Shown: one piece after another, positions 16,109 through 24,710 of the stretch
How the letters are laid out: every line of letters starts with the position of its first letter
Position numbering within the stretch: the stretch's first letter is position 1
NCBI GenBank assembly: GCA_003223935.1
Contig: QHXQ01000035.1
Span: forward strand, 1 to 61,762
Source: Acidobacteriota bacterium
Lineage (GTDB): Bacteria > Acidobacteriota > Blastocatellia > Pyrinomonadales > Pyrinomonadaceae
Length of the DNA stretch: 61,762 nucleotides
Reading direction: 5' to 3'
Position numbers and translations under genes: made by a program
The notes under the pieces: model-generated
Told to the model about the DNA's origin: nothing
The model's database searches: none
The model's input: only the letters and a program-made list of their open reading frames with translations

Positions 16109-16113
16109 CTTTT

Positions 16114-17904
16114 ATGGGTGAACGATATATGGTTCTCGGCGGCGGCGGGATGATCGGCCGGCAGGTCGTGCATCAGATCGCGGCGCAGCTTAGGCCCGAA
16201 TGGATCATGATCTGTTCGCGCTTTCAGAAGGAGGTGCGCGAGGCGGCGGAGCATTTCAAGCGCGAGTTTCCGCACGTGCATCTATTCGGCTTCTGGGGCG
16301 ATCTGTTCTTGCGCGCCGAGTGGAACACACAGGAGCATAGGCGGCAGCAACCGCGCGCCGAAGTCTTGAAATCCGCCGAGCATCGTGCCGCGCTCTACGA
16401 CGATCTGTTCGGCGACTTCGACGCGGCTTACGCGCGCTCGCAACTCGTCCAACTGATCCTCGAACACAAGCCTGACGTGGTCGTTGACTGCATCAACACT
16501 GCGACCGGCATCAGCTATCAAGATGTTTACACCGCGTCAGGCGCGACCAAGAAACAGTTCGACCGATTAAAGGCGGCGTTGCGCACAGAGAACGCCAGCG
16601 CGTCTGAGCACAACACGAGCGCGCAGTTAGACGAGCGCAAGCATGGCGCTGAACCAGCAACAACGGCAAAGCCTGCGGTTGAATTGATCGGCCCGGCGGG
16701 GCGCGCGATTGAGAGTCTGCTGTTGTCGCAGTCTGTGCCGCAGTTGATCCGCCACGTCCTCATGGTCTCGCGTGCGTTAACGGAAGTTGGCGCGCGGCTC
16801 TATCTGAAAGTCGGCACGACGGGCACGGGCGGGATGGGCTTGAACATCCCTTACACGCACTCGGAAGATAAGCCGTCGGTGCAGTTGCTGACGAAGACTG
16901 CGATTGCGTTTGCGCACACGGGGCTGTTGTTTCTAATGGCGCGCACGCAGGGCGGCCCCGTCGTCAAAGAGATCAAACCGGGCGCGATGGTCGGCTATGC
17001 GAACATCGCCTATCCGACGATCCGGCGACAGGGCAAAGCCGTCTTCATGTATCGCAGCCGCATCGAGCCGCTCGAACAGACGTTGACGTTGAAACCGGAG
17101 AAGGGCTTGTTCGAGCGACTCGGCAAACTAAAGATGGCGGTCGTGGACACGGGCGAGAACGGCATCTTTGGCAAGGGCGAGTTTGAAGCGATCACCTCGC
17201 TGCGGCAGATGGAGTTTATGACGCCCGAAGAGATCGCGCAGCAGGTCGTGCTTGAGATCAGAGGCAGCAACACGGGCTACGACGTGATCGCCGCGATTGA
17301 CAGCGCCGTGATGAACCCGACCTATCGCGCGGGCGTGCTCCGCCAATTCGCGCTTGAAGAGGTGACGCGCCTTGAGCGCGAGACCGAATCGCACTCGGTT
17401 GCGCTCGGCCAATTGGGGCCGCCCGAACTCGGCAAACTCCTGTGGGAAGCGCACCTGTTGAAGCTTCAGTACGGCACGCACAGCGCCGTACTTGAAGCCG
17501 AACCGGCGCACATCGCCGAACAGGTCGCAAACTTTCTCGATTGGGATTTGAAACTGCGGCACACGATCAACGCCGTCGGTCTGCCAATCCTTTTGCCCGA
17601 CGGCCGCGCGCTTGTGCGCGGCCCGTTCATACGCATCCCTGAAGCGCCGAACGCCGAGAGCGTGCCGGTTACAACGGAGAGTATTGATCGTTGGGCTGAT
17701 AAAGGTTGGGTTGATCTGCGTCCGCAAAATTTCGCGCGCTGGCAAGCCCGCTTTCGCGCCATGCAACGGGGCGCAAATCGCCTGCGCGAACGCGGCTCAG
17801 CCAGCGTCATACGCGACGCCTACCTCGCAGACACAATCGAACCCGGCGCGGTCGTCGGCTGGATTTTTAATAACGAGGAAGCTTTTGGATACAGAATAAA
17901 ATAG
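16114..17904 (+). CDS. Large NAD(P)-binding SDR/epimerase-like protein
   Basis: 596 residues. The N-terminus has a Rossmann dinucleotide loop (MVLGGGGMIGRQVV) followed by DVVVDCINTATG, typical of extended SDR/epimerases, but the rest (about residues 190-596) is not a known catalytic domain to me. It holds a GTTGTGGMGLNIPYTHSED stretch that may bind cofactor or substrate. No signal peptide or membrane span. No Shine-Dalgarno; ATG at 16129 is an alternative start. It splits pheS from pheT and is flanked by two hairpins of the same repeat family, suggesting insertion. Oxidoreductase is likely, substrate unknown. Confidence 0.75.
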   Translation: MGERYMVLGGGGMIGRQVVHQIAAQLRPEWIMICSRFQKEVREAAEHFKREFPHVHLFGFWGDLFLRAEWNTQEHRRQQPRAEVLKSAEHRAALYDDLFGDFDAAYARSQLVQLILEHKPDVVVDCINTATGISYQDVYTASGATKKQFDRLKAALRTENASASEHNTSAQLDERKHGAEPATTAKPAVELIGPAGRAIESLLLSQSVPQLIRHVLMVSRALTEVGARLYLKVGTTGTGGMGLNIPYTHSEDKPSVQLLTKTAIAFAHTGLLFLMARTQGGPVVKEIKPGAMVGYANIAYPTIRRQGKAVFMYRSRIEPLEQTLTLKPEKGLFERLGKLKMAVVDTGENGIFGKGEFEAITSLRQMEFMTPEEIAQQVVLEIRGSNTGYDVIAAIDSAVMNPTYRAGVLRQFALEEVTRLERETESHSVALGQLGPPELGKLLWEAHLLKLQYGTHSAVLEAEPAHIAEQVANFLDWDLKLRHTINAVGLPILLPDGRALVRGPFIRIPEAPNAESVPVTTESIDRWADKGWVDLRPQNFARWQARFRAMQRGANRLRERGSASVIRDAYLADTIEPGAVVGWIFNNEEAFGYRIK

Positions 17905-17972
17905 TGGTCGGTGGTCAGTGATCAGTAAAAAACTGTTCTCACTGACCACTGACCACCGACCACCGACCACTA
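17902..17972. repeat. Heptamer hairpin f (before pheT)
   Basis: Same family as hairpin e. Left arm 17902-17926 includes the upstream TAG stop; right arm 17940-17972. TAGTGGTCGGTGGTC (17902-17916) pairs perfectly with 17958-17972. The right arm has more 7-bp units than the left. Confidence 0.9.
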
Positions 17973-17976
17973 TCTT

Positions 17977-20121
17977 ATGAACATTAGTTACAACTGGCTG
18001 CGCGAATTGGTTGCGGTTGAGCTTTCAGCGGAAGAGTTGCGCGAGCGTTTGACGATGCGCGGGCTTGAGGTCGAGGCGGTCACGCAGGCGGGCGATGATT
18101 ACGTGCTTGAGGTCGCGGTGCTGTCGAATCGCGCCGATCTGTTGTCGCATCTTGGCGTCGCGCGTGAGGTGAGTGTGCTGATGGGCGTGCCGCTACGACA
18201 GCCGGATGCGACGCCCGTGCAAGCGGAAGGGCGGGCGGAGAATTTTACGGCGGTCGAGATTGTTGACCCCGACTTGTGCCCGCGTTATGCAGCGCGGATC
18301 GTGCGCAGCGTGAAGGTCGGGCCGTCGCCCGAGTGGTTAGTCAAACGCTTGCAAGCGGTCGGGCAGCGACCGATCAATAACATCGCAGACATCACGAACT
18401 ACGTGATGCTCGAAACGGGCCAGCCCCTGCACGCTTTCGATCTGGAAAAACTCTACGAGCGGCGCATCGTCGTGCGTCGCGCACAGACGGGCGAGAAGTT
18501 GATGACGCTTGACGATGTCGAGCGCGAGCTTGATGCGGAGATGCTAGTCATCGCCGATGGCGCGCGCGCGGTCGCGCTCGCGGGCGTGATGGGCGGCGCG
18601 GACTCGGAGATTTCCGCAACAACGCGCGACGTGTTGATCGAGAGCGCGTATTTCAGTCCGGCAAGTGTGCGCCGCACGGCGCGCAAGCTCGGCATGCAGA
18701 CCGACGCATCGGATCGCTTCGAGCGCGGCACGGATTACGAAGGCGTCGTGCGCGCGCAGGCGCGTTGCGTCGCGCTCATCTGCGAACTCGCAGGCGGCGC
18801 GGCGACCGTTGATGCAATTGACGTCTATCCGCAAAAGATCGAACCGCCCACAGTAACTTTGCGTCTGCCGCGCGTCCGCGCTTTAACGGGTCTGCCCATC
18901 GAGCCGCAAGACACGATTCGCATCCTCACGGCGCTTGGTTGTGAGCCGGTGCAAGCGGCTGTGCTCGGCGGCGAACAAATGCCCGCAGACACAACTGCGC
19001 TTGAGTTGGCAACGGTATATCCCGGCGCAACCTTTAGCTTCGCCGGTCCTTCTTGGCGGACGGACATACGCATCGAAGAGGACTTGATCGAAGAGGTCGG
19101 ACGCCATTTCGGTTACGAGCACATGCAAGATGAGTTGCCGGCCGCGAATGCCGTCGGCGAATATCGCGCGCACGAAGAACGTCGTCGCGCCGCGCGTCGC
19201 GCCCTCGTGGCGCAAGGCTACTCGGAAGCGATCAACTTCAGCTTCATTGACGCTGCGCACGATGAACAGTTCGAGTTGTTGCCCGCGCTCAAGGCGCGCG
19301 CGAACGACGGCACAGATCATTTCGTCACCCTCGCTAACCCGATCATTGAAACGGCGGCGCGCATGCGCCCCAGCTTGCTGTCGGGTTTGCTGGCAGCCGT
19401 CCGCCACAATTTCAATCATGGCACGCGCGACGTGAGCCTCTTCGAGACGGGGCGCGTCTTTGCCGCGCGCGGCGCGGACGAAGAGCGACCACACGAGCGC
19501 GATGCGTTGGCGCTTGTGACGACCGGGCGCGTGCGCGAAGCCGAACGCGCAACTGCTTCGCGCGAAGTTGATTTCTACGATCTCAAAGGCGCGCTCGAAG
19601 CGGCCATCGAAGCGATGAAGACCGGCGCGCTTGAGTTTGCCGCGACCGACGCGCGCCACTTGCGCGCAGGGCAAGCAGCGCGCGTATCGCTCGCCGGTCA
19701 AGCAATCGGCACAGTCGGCCGTTTGGCCGATGAGATCGCCGCCGCGTACAAATTCCGCCAGCCGGTTTACGTCGCCGAAATGGATTTCGCCGCGCTGCTT
19801 GCGGCTCGCCCTGCGCCTGCGCGCTACACGCCGTTGCCGCGTTTCCCCTCGGTCGTGCGCGACGTGACGCTCCTCGTTGATCGGCACGTGTCGTTTGCAG
19901 AACTGCGTCGAGCAGTGCTTGAACTACATATTGCATATTGTCAGAGCGCCGAGGTTATTGACGTGTACGAAGGCGAGAAGTTGCCCGAAGACACGCGCGC
20001 TATCACACTGCGGCTTGAATTTCGCGCACCCGAACGAACGTTGCGCGACGAAGAGGTTGACGTGCTGTACGGACAGATTGTCGCGGCACTTGGACAGAAG
20101 TTTGCCGCGCATTTGCGCTGA
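17977..20121 (+). CDS. pheT: Phenylalanine--tRNA ligase beta subunit, short form
   Basis: 714 residues, against 795 in E. coli. PheT provides tRNA binding and editing in the alpha2beta2 enzyme. The N-terminus MNISYNWLRELV and TMRGLEVEAV is normal, but the text then jumps to VLEVAVLSNRADLLSHLGVAREV: the EMAP-type tRNA-binding OB domain (about 115 residues in the usual form) is absent. B3/B4 (PINNIADITNYVMLETGQPLHAFD), B5, and the C-terminal ferredoxin-fold anticodon-binding domain (RFPSVVRDVTLLVD) are present. Four bases after hairpin f, no Shine-Dalgarno. Confidence 0.95.
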   Translation: MNISYNWLRELVAVELSAEELRERLTMRGLEVEAVTQAGDDYVLEVAVLSNRADLLSHLGVAREVSVLMGVPLRQPDATPVQAEGRAENFTAVEIVDPDLCPRYAARIVRSVKVGPSPEWLVKRLQAVGQRPINNIADITNYVMLETGQPLHAFDLEKLYERRIVVRRAQTGEKLMTLDDVERELDAEMLVIADGARAVALAGVMGGADSEISATTRDVLIESAYFSPASVRRTARKLGMQTDASDRFERGTDYEGVVRAQARCVALICELAGGAATVDAIDVYPQKIEPPTVTLRLPRVRALTGLPIEPQDTIRILTALGCEPVQAAVLGGEQMPADTTALELATVYPGATFSFAGPSWRTDIRIEEDLIEEVGRHFGYEHMQDELPAANAVGEYRAHEERRRAARRALVAQGYSEAINFSFIDAAHDEQFELLPALKARANDGTDHFVTLANPIIETAARMRPSLLSGLLAAVRHNFNHGTRDVSLFETGRVFAARGADEERPHERDALALVTTGRVREAERATASREVDFYDLKGALEAAIEAMKTGALEFAATDARHLRAGQAARVSLAGQAIGTVGRLADEIAAAYKFRQPVYVAEMDFAALLAARPAPARYTPLPRFPSVVRDVTLLVDRHVSFAELRRAVLELHIAYCQSAEVIDVYEGEKLPEDTRAITLRLEFRAPERTLRDEEVDVLYGQIVAALGQKFAAHLR

Positions 20122-20161
20122 GGCGCGAATGATTTAATTTCGTCTGAGGTAAACGATAAAC

Positions 20162-21475
20162 ATGATCCTACGAAAACTCTCCCTGTGTTTGTTGGCCTGC
20201 AATCTCGTCTGCGTGCGTGCGGGTGCACAGCAGGCGCAGCCCGCCGCCGCTCCTCCGGCGCGGGTCGCGATTAAAGCCGGGCGCTTGGTCAACGTCCGTA
20301 ATGGCGAAGTCGCCAACAATGTGTTTGTGCTGATCGAAGGCGAACGCATCGTGAGCGTGAGCCGCACAGCGCCTGCGGGTGTGCCGTTGATCGATCTCTC
20401 GAATCAGACGGTGCTGCCCGGTCTGATCGATTGCCACGCACATCTATTGCTCAATTGGAAAGATTTGTCAGCCGTCAGCACCTTGCGTATGTCATCGCCG
20501 CAAGGTGCGTTGTGGGGCGCACACAATTTGCAGGTCTGGCTGCAACACGGCTTCACCATGCTGCGTGATGCTTGTGAAAACGATCAGTTTTACGGTCAAC
20601 TCGCACTGCGCGACAGCATCAACACGGGCTTAATCAAAGGGCCGCGCATGGTCTCGGCAGGCCAATGCTTGTCGGTCACGGGCGGGCACGGCGACGCAGA
20701 TTTTCTCGCGCCGGATCAGGCGATGCCCGCGCGCCCGAACATCGCCGACACGGTTGATGGCATCAGCAGCGCGGTGCGGCGCGACATCAAGTACGGCGCG
20801 GATTGGATCAAGTTGATGGCTACGGGCGGCGTGGTTGACTTGACGAGCGATTTCAACGTGCAGGAGTTAAGCGAAGAGCAGATGGCGCGTGCGGTCGAGG
20901 TGGCGCATCGCGCGCGCAAGCACGTGATGGTACACGCGGAAGGTACAGCAGGGATCAAAGCGGCCGTGCGCGCGGGCGTTGATTCAATCGAGCATGGCAC
21001 GATGCTTGACGAAGAAGGCGCGGCATTGATGGAGAAGCGTGGCACTTGGCTTGTGCCGACGCTCTCGGCGTTCCAACGCGGTGTTGAAATCGGCACAAAC
21101 TTCGGGCAAGACCCGATCAGTCTCGCGAAGGGCAAAGAGATCTTGAAGTATCAACAGCCGGCCTTTGCGCTCGCGTTGAAGCATCATTTGAAGATCGCTT
21201 TCGGGCTGGACGACGATCCGGATTTTCTGCCGAAAGAGTTTGAGGCGCTTGTGCGCGGCGGCATGAAGCCGCTCGAAGCTCTACAAGCGGCGACCGTCAA
21301 CGGCGCGGAGTTATTAGGTCTATCGGATCAGATCGGCACCATCGAGCCGGGCAAGTACGCGGACATCGTCGCCGTCAGCGATGATCCGTTGCGTGACATC
21401 AGCGCGATGGAGCGGGTCGTCTTCGTGATGAAGGGTGGCGAAATAATTAAAGACGATGTGCACGCGCGCAGATAG
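20162..21475 (+). CDS. Exported amidohydrolase family protein
   Basis: 437 residues. A signal peptide (about 1-22, LSLCLLACNLVCVRAGAQ) sends it out of the cytoplasm. The metal-dependent TIM-barrel follows: DCHAHLLL (two His), Lys in ADWIKLMATGG, HAEG, IEHGT, and Asp in FGLDDDPD where GTD is usual. The C-terminal IEPGKYADIVAVSDDPL is the standard amidohydrolase ending. Close relatives include imidazolonepropionase-like and Xaa-Pro dipeptidase-like hydrolases; the substrate is not readable. Confidence 0.9.
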   Translation: MILRKLSLCLLACNLVCVRAGAQQAQPAAAPPARVAIKAGRLVNVRNGEVANNVFVLIEGERIVSVSRTAPAGVPLIDLSNQTVLPGLIDCHAHLLLNWKDLSAVSTLRMSSPQGALWGAHNLQVWLQHGFTMLRDACENDQFYGQLALRDSINTGLIKGPRMVSAGQCLSVTGGHGDADFLAPDQAMPARPNIADTVDGISSAVRRDIKYGADWIKLMATGGVVDLTSDFNVQELSEEQMARAVEVAHRARKHVMVHAEGTAGIKAAVRAGVDSIEHGTMLDEEGAALMEKRGTWLVPTLSAFQRGVEIGTNFGQDPISLAKGKEILKYQQPAFALALKHHLKIAFGLDDDPDFLPKEFEALVRGGMKPLEALQAATVNGAELLGLSDQIGTIEPGKYADIVAVSDDPLRDISAMERVVFVMKGGEIIKDDVHARR

Positions 21476-21522
21476 CGTGACGAAAATTTTTGCGTATGAT
21501 TAACGGATCAGCAGATTGACTC

Positions 21523-21551
21523 TTGCGCTCGCCGTCACGCGGGGGCATAAT
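21523..21551 (+). promoter_or_regulatory. Candidate promoter of zapB-zapA
   Basis: TTGCGC (21523-21528), 17-bp spacer, CATAAT (21546-21551), about 40 bases before the first start codon. Confidence 0.5.
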
Positions 21552-21590
21552 CGGGCGGCCGTTTTCGAGCTGCTCTTTGCGAGGACATGA

Positions 21591-21875
21591 ATGATGGTCG
21601 GACTGACCGGACTGGAAAAGTTTTCCCACCTTGAAGATAAAATTTATCGCACCATCGAGCTAACAAAGACTTTGCGACAAGAGAAGGAAAGTCTGGAGCG
21701 CGAGGTCGCCGCCATGCGGCGCGAACTCGGCATGCTGCTCGAAGAGAAGGATCGGCTCGAAACGCAGGTCGAGCGGCTGCTCGCCGAGCGCGACACGATC
21801 CGCATGAAGGTCGAAGCGATGCTCGACGCCATCGCCGTGCTCGACCCGGAAATGGTCGAAGCGATGCGCCGATAA
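21591..21875 (+). CDS. ZapB-like cell division coiled-coil protein
   Basis: 94 residues, nearly all coiled coil: RQEKESLEREVAAMRREL and EEKDRLETQVERLLAERDTI show heptads. ZapB bridges ZapA to the chromosome in E. coli. Homology is weak because coiled coils diverge, so the name rests mainly on being 25 bp upstream of zapA in one operon. ATGATG gives two adjacent starts. Confidence 0.75.
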   Translation: MMVGLTGLEKFSHLEDKIYRTIELTKTLRQEKESLEREVAAMRRELGMLLEEKDRLETQVERLLAERDTIRMKVEAMLDAIAVLDPEMVEAMRR

Positions 21876-21900
21876 CAGTCAGAAGGTTTAATTCAAGATC

Positions 21901-22263
21901 ATGAGCGCCATCAAACCACCCGGAGATCAATCGAGCACGCCGACGATCCGCGTGGAGATTTACAATCAGATTTACAACATCCGTTCGGACGGCGACAGCG
22001 AATACGTCACCCAACTCGCCGAGTTCGTGGACCGCCGCATGCGCGAAATCTCTTCGGGCACGCTCACGGTTGACTCGCTCAAGGTCGCCATTCTCGCCGC
22101 GCTCCACATCGCCGACGAACTGCACCGCCTGCGCAGTCTGCACGAGCAAGCCGACTCGCAACTCGCCGCCCGCAGCGCCGAATGCGCCGACATGCTCGAC
22201 CGCGTGCTCAAACGCCCGACGGGCGAGCCGGCCGCCAACCAACCCAACGTCGCTTTTTCATGA
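21901..22263 (+). CDS. zapA: Cell division protein ZapA
   Basis: 120 residues. ZapA bundles FtsZ filaments at the division ring. The N-terminal globular part IRVEIYNQIYNIRSDGD and YVTQLAEFVDRRMREI fits the family; a long helix (about 60-105) gives the coiled-coil dimer. Followed by the 6S RNA locus, an arrangement also seen in gammaproteobacteria. Confidence 0.93.
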   Translation: MSAIKPPGDQSSTPTIRVEIYNQIYNIRSDGDSEYVTQLAEFVDRRMREISSGTLTVDSLKVAILAALHIADELHRLRSLHEQADSQLAARSAECADMLDRVLKRPTGEPAANQPNVAFS

Positions 22264-22269
22264 GATAAA

Positions 22270-22345
22270 GGTCAAAAGTTAGAGATCAGAGGCCAGACTT
22301 TTGTCAAGTCGCAAACTGACCTCTAACCTCTAACCTCTGCCCGCT
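22270..22345. repeat. Heptamer hairpin g (zapA-6S)
   Basis: Units GTTAGAG/ATCAGAG; right arm CTAACCT units. 22278-22296 pairs with 22316-22334 at 16 of 19 positions; loop 19 nt. Confidence 0.7.
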
Positions 22346-22361
22346 GCTTTATGCTAGTATC

Positions 22362-22577
22362 CCGTCCGGCTGAGGGAATTCGGTCTGCGGGGTTCGTCAC
22401 CGATTGTACGATGATTGAGCCAACGCCGTTAACACGGGAGACCGACGCCGCGCGCTAGTTGCAGTCCTTCAGAGTTAAGGAATGCCAGAGGCCGCGGCTT
22501 TTCAAAGGTCACCCACCTGTCGAGTGCAGGTTCAATTACGGCTTCGGAACGGCCAACGCGGATTTCCCTCTGCCAAC
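22362..22577 (+). ncRNA. ssrS: 6S RNA (candidate)
   Basis: About 215 nt with no ORF, between zapA and ymdB. Ends close by GGCTGAGGGAA (22368-22378) against TTCCCTCTGCC (22564-22574), 10 of 11 paired. 6S RNA is a long, interrupted rod that mimics an open promoter and sequesters the sigma-70 holoenzyme in stationary phase. TATGCT (about 22350) upstream could be its -10. The call rests on length, closing stem and conserved synteny next to zapA; I could not run a covariance model. Confidence 0.72.
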
Positions 22578-22582
22578 AAAAG

Positions 22583-22662
22583 CAGTGACGAGTGACAAGT
22601 GACGAGTGACAAGCTAAGACAAGTTTTTTAACTTGTCACTCGTCACTTGTCACTCGTCACTG
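22583..22662. repeat. Heptamer hairpin h (6S-ymdB)
   Basis: Units GTGACGA/GTGACAA alternate. Arms 22583-22613 and 22632-22662 are perfect 31-bp complements, loop 18 nt. Confidence 0.93.
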
Positions 22663-22671
22663 TATTTTTAT

Positions 22672-23454
22672 ATGAGAGTTTTATTGATCGGCGATGTAGT
22701 GGCGCGACCCGGACGGGTCGCGGTGATGGAGCGCATACAGGATTTGCGCGAGCAATACCGGATTGATCTGTCGGTGCTGAACGCGGAGAACGTCGCAGGC
22801 GGCTTCTCGATCACGCCGCCGCTCGCCGAGCAACTCTTCGCCGCCGGCATTGACGTGATGACTTCAGGCAATCACATCTTTGACAAACGCGAAGTGGTCG
22901 AGTACATACAGCGCCAACCACGCCTGCTCAGACCTGCAAACTATCCGCCGAACACGCCGGGCAAGGGGCTATGGCTCGGCGAAGTGCGCGGCGTGCGCGT
23001 CGCCGTGATGAATCTAATCGGGCGCGTCTTCATGGGTGCGACTGACGATCCGTTTCGCGTTGCGAATGAACTGGTCAACTCGCTCCCGGCGGACGTGCGC
23101 GTCCGCATCGTGGACATGCACTGTGAGGCCACTTCGGAGAAAATAGCGATGGGTCGTTTTCTCGATGGGCGCGTCTCTTCGGTCACAGGCACGCACACGC
23201 ACGTGCAGACCGCAGACGAGCAAATCCTGTCCGGTGGCACGGCTTACTTAACCGACCTCGGCATGACCGGCAGTCACGCGGGCGTCATCGGCATGAAGAC
23301 CGAAGACGTGCTCGCGCGCTTCACGTCCGTCACCGCGCGGCGCGCAGAACACTCTACGGGCGGCGTCCGTATTAACGCCGCAGTCGTTGACATTGATGAG
23401 ACGACCGGGCGCGCCCGCTCAATCACGCGCCTGTCGCTGCCACATGAATCTTGA
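22672..23454 (+). CDS. YmdB-like metallophosphoesterase (TIGR00282 family)
   Basis: 260 residues from the ATG at 22672, nine bases after hairpin h, without a Shine-Dalgarno. Calcineurin-like phosphoesterase; Bacillus YmdB is a 2',3'-cyclic-nucleotide phosphodiesterase affecting biofilm and motility choice. Metal ligands: [10 protein letters not shown] (Asp), [16 protein letters not shown] (Asn-His), [10 protein letters not shown], and [10 protein letters not shown]. Full length. Confidence 0.93.
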   Translation: MRVLLIGDVVARPGRVAVMERIQDLREQYRIDLSVLNAENVAGGFSITPPLAEQLFAAGIDVMTSGNHIFDKREVVEYIQRQPRLLRPANYPPNTPGKGLWLGEVRGVRVAVMNLIGRVFMGATDDPFRVANELVNSLPADVRVRIVDMHCEATSEKIAMGRFLDGRVSSVTGTHTHVQTADEQILSGGTAYLTDLGMTGSHAGVIGMKTEDVLARFTSVTARRAEHSTGGVRINAAVVDIDETTGRARSITRLSLPHES

Positions 23455-23467
23455 AGGAGGATGAGTG

Positions 23468-23977
23468 ATGAGTCTGCGAAAATTTGCGATCACGTTTTTA
23501 GTCTTGGGTCTCGCCATTGCCTGCGCGGCGCAGCAGGCCAAGCGCGGCACGGCCGAAGCGACCATCAACGGCAAAAAGGTTTCGATCAGCTACGGCCGGC
23601 CGAGCCTGCAAGGGCGCGACATGTTGGCGCAGGCGACACCGGGCACGGTCTGGCGCGTCGGCATGAACGAGGCGACCGAGATCACAACCGACGGCACGCT
23701 CGTCGTTGACGGCAAGGAACTCAAGAACGGCAAGTACACGCTCTGGGTGCGCAAGACCGGCGCGGACACTTGGACGCTCGCTTTTCATCCCAAGACCGGC
23801 GTTTGGGGGCGACCGCCACTAACCGAAGGCTACGCCGCCGAAACACCGCTCACCCTAACGAAAGCCTCAGACTCAGCCGAGCAACTCGTGATCGATCTAG
23901 CCGACAAGAACGGCGCAGCCGAGATCAAAATTCACTGGGGCACGGCCATGCTCACCGGCACGTTCGGCGTCAAGTAA
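23468..23977 (+). CDS. DUF2911 exported protein
   Basis: 169 residues from the ATG at 23468; AAGGAGG (23454-23460) is seven bases before it. Signal peptide (about 1-20, ending CAAQQ, possibly a lipoprotein Cys). DUF2911 text: VSISYGRPSLQGRDML, GTVWRVGMNEATEITTD, LKNGKYTLWV. A secreted beta-sandwich family common in Bacteroidetes and Acidobacteria; function unknown. Confidence 0.9.
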   Translation: MSLRKFAITFLVLGLAIACAAQQAKRGTAEATINGKKVSISYGRPSLQGRDMLAQATPGTVWRVGMNEATEITTDGTLVVDGKELKNGKYTLWVRKTGADTWTLAFHPKTGVWGRPPLTEGYAAETPLTLTKASDSAEQLVIDLADKNGAAEIKIHWGTAMLTGTFGVK

Positions 23978-23980
23978 AAA

Positions 23981-24099
23981 AACAGTAGGCAGAATGCAGT
24001 AAGCAGAAAGCAGCCGGTTAAATGCGCTTCAGGCAATTGAGCGCTTCAACCGGCTGCTATTCCTCACTGCCTACTGCTTTCTGCTTACTGCCTACTGTT
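23981..24099. repeat. Heptamer hairpin i between convergent genes
   Basis: Units GCAGTAA/GCAGAAA/GTAGGCA. Inner stem AGCAGCCGGTT (24009-24019) with 24048-24058; outer arm 23981-24008 pairs with 24074-24099. The right arm carries about 17 extra bases. Sited to end both transcripts. Confidence 0.88.
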
Positions 24100-24101
24100 C
24101 T

Positions 24102-24608
24102 TCACGGCGCGCTGTCTTCGGGCACGCGGCCGGCGCGGCCGGGAAATTGCGAGGTGTGGATGTCTTCTTCAGGGGTGGCAGAGAGGAGCAGGCGATAGCG
24201 TTCGGGCATGGAGCGCACGCGCCCTTGCGCGTCTGTGACGACGTGGCCGGTCTCGCCTTCGGCGATCACTTGGCCGTTGTCGGCACGCACGATCTCGTAG
24301 CCGAAGCGGACGGAGCGGCGGCGCAGTTCGGTGATGTGTGTGCGCACGATCAGATCGTCATCGTAGTAAGCGGGCGCTTTGTAGCGGCAGTAGATTTCGG
24401 CGACGACAAGAAACGAAGACTCGTCCTCCTCCATCTCGCGGTAAGCAAAACCACGCGCGCGACAGAACTCCGTGCGCCCGATCTCGAACCAGATGAGATA
24501 ATTTGCGTGATAGACCACGCCCATCCGATCCGTCTCGGCGTAGCGCACGCGCACAGGCGTCTCGTGCCACACATCTAGTAGTGCGTCGTCTTGGGTCGAG
24601 TCCATCAT
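24102..24608 (-). CDS. YbgC/FadM-like acyl-CoA thioesterase
   Basis: 168 residues, hotdog fold. Hydrolyses acyl-CoA thioesters. The 4-hydroxybenzoyl-CoA thioesterase signature RYAETDRMGVVYHANYLIWF is intact, with the catalytic Asp in AETD. About 30 extra residues at the C-terminus (TSQFPGRAGRVPEDSAP end) look disordered. Convergent with the DUF2911 gene across hairpin i. Confidence 0.92.
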   Translation of the reverse strand: MMDSTQDDALLDVWHETPVRVRYAETDRMGVVYHANYLIWFEIGRTEFCRARGFAYREMEEDESSFLVVAEIYCRYKAPAYYDDDLIVRTHITELRRRSVRFGYEIVRADNGQVIAEGETGHVVTDAQGRVRSMPERYRLLLSATPEEDIHTSQFPGRAGRVPEDSAP

Positions 24609-24710
24609 CTGCTAAAACCTCTCGGCCGCTGTTGCGGTTGCCGCGCGCCGCCAACTACACTAAGCTCGTCTGCCGTCGTGTGAGCGGACTATAAGAGCGA
24701 AAGGTTCAGG

